14,506 nucleotides of DNA, taken from Chloroflexota bacterium. GTDB taxonomy: Bacteria; Chloroflexota; Anaerolineae; Anaerolineales; Anaerolineaceae. Positions 14,178-14,506 of this stretch are shown piece by piece. The stretch covers positions 1-14,506 of the forward strand of contig JAGVUS010000449.1 in NCBI GenBank assembly GCA_019136175.1. Reading direction: 5' to 3'. A model generated the notes under the pieces. That model saw only the letters and a program-made list of their open reading frames with translations, made no database searches and was not told the origin of the DNA. Position 1 is the stretch's first letter. Every line of letters begins with the position of its first letter. The position numbers and the translations under genes are program-made.

Positions 14178-14218
14178 GCCCGTCCCGACTCATCCAACGA
14201 GTTGGGACGGGCTTTTTT
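14178..14218 (+). terminator. Strong intrinsic terminator before the zinc-ribbon gene
   Basis: GCCCGTCCCGACTC (14178-14191) pairs with GAGTTGGGACGGGC (14199-14212) over 14 positions with one G-T wobble, around the 7-base loop ATCCAAC. TTTTTT follows at once (14213-14218). This is a textbook rho-independent terminator on the + strand. No complete + strand gene lies between it and 13254, so it ends either the transcript from the 13305 promoter or a structured leader RNA. Confidence 0.88.
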
Positions 14219-14251
14219 GCGTTAAGGCGAAAAGCCGGAAAGGAAAAGCAA

Positions 14252-14452
14252 ATGATCAAAGTCCAAATCCTCGACCGCTGTCCCCAGTGCAAAGGAAAGG
14301 CCTACCTCCCCGTGGCAGAAGCAACCAACAACAATGGTGAGGTGGTTGTCCGCCACCTGCCCTGCCCGGTCTGCCAGGGGAGCGGCAGCACCCCGCGCTT
14401 CCCTGTTGGTAGCAGATCCTTCTTAGTACCCCAGGAAACCGTTGACACCTGA
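14252..14452 (+). CDS. Small zinc-ribbon protein (CxxCxG type)
   Basis: This 66-aa protein starts at the ATG at 14252, preceded by the purine-rich site GGAAAGGAAAAG; a longer in-frame ORF start at 14084 runs through the terminator and is unlikely. Two CxxC pairs, CPQCKGKAY (residues 10-13 for the cysteines) and CPVCQGSG about 25 residues later, should bind one zinc ion in the manner of half a DnaJ zinc finger. The C-terminal tail is short and without motif. Such mini zinc ribbons are known as nucleic-acid or protein adaptors, often in phages and mobile elements, but no function can be given here. The 3' half lies antisense to the extended reading frame of the second HTH copy. Confidence 0.6.
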   Translation: MIKVQILDRCPQCKGKAYLPVAEATNNNGEVVVRHLPCPVCQGSGSTPRFPVGSRSFLVPQETVDT

Positions 14453-14506
14453 TGGACACCCCGCTTCAGGAAATCTGCAGAAACCTGTTTGTGCGGGTCT
14501 TCCAGC
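14302..14506 (-). CDS. 3' part of a second HTH-gene copy with a different tail (partial)
   Basis: Read on the minus strand in the frame of the first HTH gene, the edge sequence gives LEDPHKQVSADFLKRGVHQV and then a new tail rich in Gly, Pro, Arg and Thr, up to a TAG at 14302-14304. The first copy continues instead as LKQGIRQLPVVSQ. The frame is intact across the conserved block, so the gene may be functional. The unrelated tail is antisense to the zinc-ribbon gene for about 150 bases. The tail could also simply be read-through of a copy truncated at the repeat boundary. The 5' part lies outside the window. Confidence 0.45.
   Translation of the reverse strand, partial: LEDPHKQVSADFLKRGVHQVSTVSWGTKKDLLPTGKRGVLPLPWQTGQGRWRTTTSPLLLVASATGR
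14459..14506. repeat. 48-bp direct repeat, copy 2 (right edge)
   Basis: This is the second occurrence of the 48-bp block seen at 13567-13614, running off the end of the window. The similarity stops sharply at 14458 on its left side, just beyond the zinc-ribbon stop codon at 14452. Confidence 0.9.

Noticed and set aside
14084..14251. N-terminal extension of the zinc-ribbon protein
   Set aside because: It would translate through three hairpins and a strong terminator; the ATG at 14252 has a good purine-rich site.
14256..14459. 67-codon minus-strand frame rich in Cys, Gly and Arg
   Set aside because: It is antisense to the zinc-ribbon gene and in a different frame from the conserved HTH copy; no supporting motif.
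1..14506. CRISPR array, tRNA or rRNA genes
   Set aside because: No regularly spaced repeats and no cloverleaf or rRNA-like segments were seen on either strand.

Overview
The window looks like part of the chromosome of an anaerobic, amino-acid-fermenting bacterium. The reasons are a ferredoxin-dependent 2-oxoacid oxidoreductase, an ADP-forming acyl-CoA synthetase and a large peptide-uptake operon. Gene starts have ordinary Shine-Dalgarno sites, the solute-binding protein is a lipoprotein, and base composition is moderate. Phylum cannot be fixed from sequence alone. An anaerobic Chloroflexota (Anaerolineae) or a Clostridia-like Firmicute are my guesses, held loosely.

Region 1 (1-5532, all +) is a compact catabolic operon cut by the left edge. 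It encodes the alpha (5'-truncated) and beta subunits of a PorAB-type 2-oxoacid:ferredoxin oxidoreductase, the alpha and beta subunits of an ADP-forming acyl-CoA synthetase, a PLP-dependent serine/threonine dehydratase of the animal SDS type, and a RidA-family imine deaminase. Together they form a complete route: L-serine or L-threonine to pyruvate or 2-oxobutyrate, then acyl-CoA plus reduced ferredoxin, then free acid plus ATP. RidA removes the reactive enamine by-product.

Region 2 (5533-13254, all +) is an uptake and processing operon. A lipoprotein solute-binding protein is followed by a perfect 17-bp-stem hairpin, two permeases and two ATPases of the Dpp/Opp family. Two small genes follow, linked by 4-base ATGA overlaps: a cyclophilin-like DUF3830-type protein and an all-helical protein I cannot place firmly. 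The last gene is a fold-type-III PLP enzyme of the D-serine dehydratase/D-threonine aldolase family. The two small proteins together have about the length expected of the two halves of cucumopine synthase. That makes this the most intriguing part of the operon.

Region 3 (13255-14506) differs in style. It is visibly more GC-rich and packed with inverted repeats. It contains a near-consensus + strand promoter overlapping a 19-bp palindrome with no sense gene after it. Next come a minus-strand helix-turn-helix gene with its own promoter, a multi-hairpin leader ending in a strong terminator, and a small zinc-ribbon gene. The last 48 bases repeat part of the helix-turn-helix gene with one mismatch, so a second copy probably begins beyond the right edge. 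This part looks like an accessory or mobile segment.
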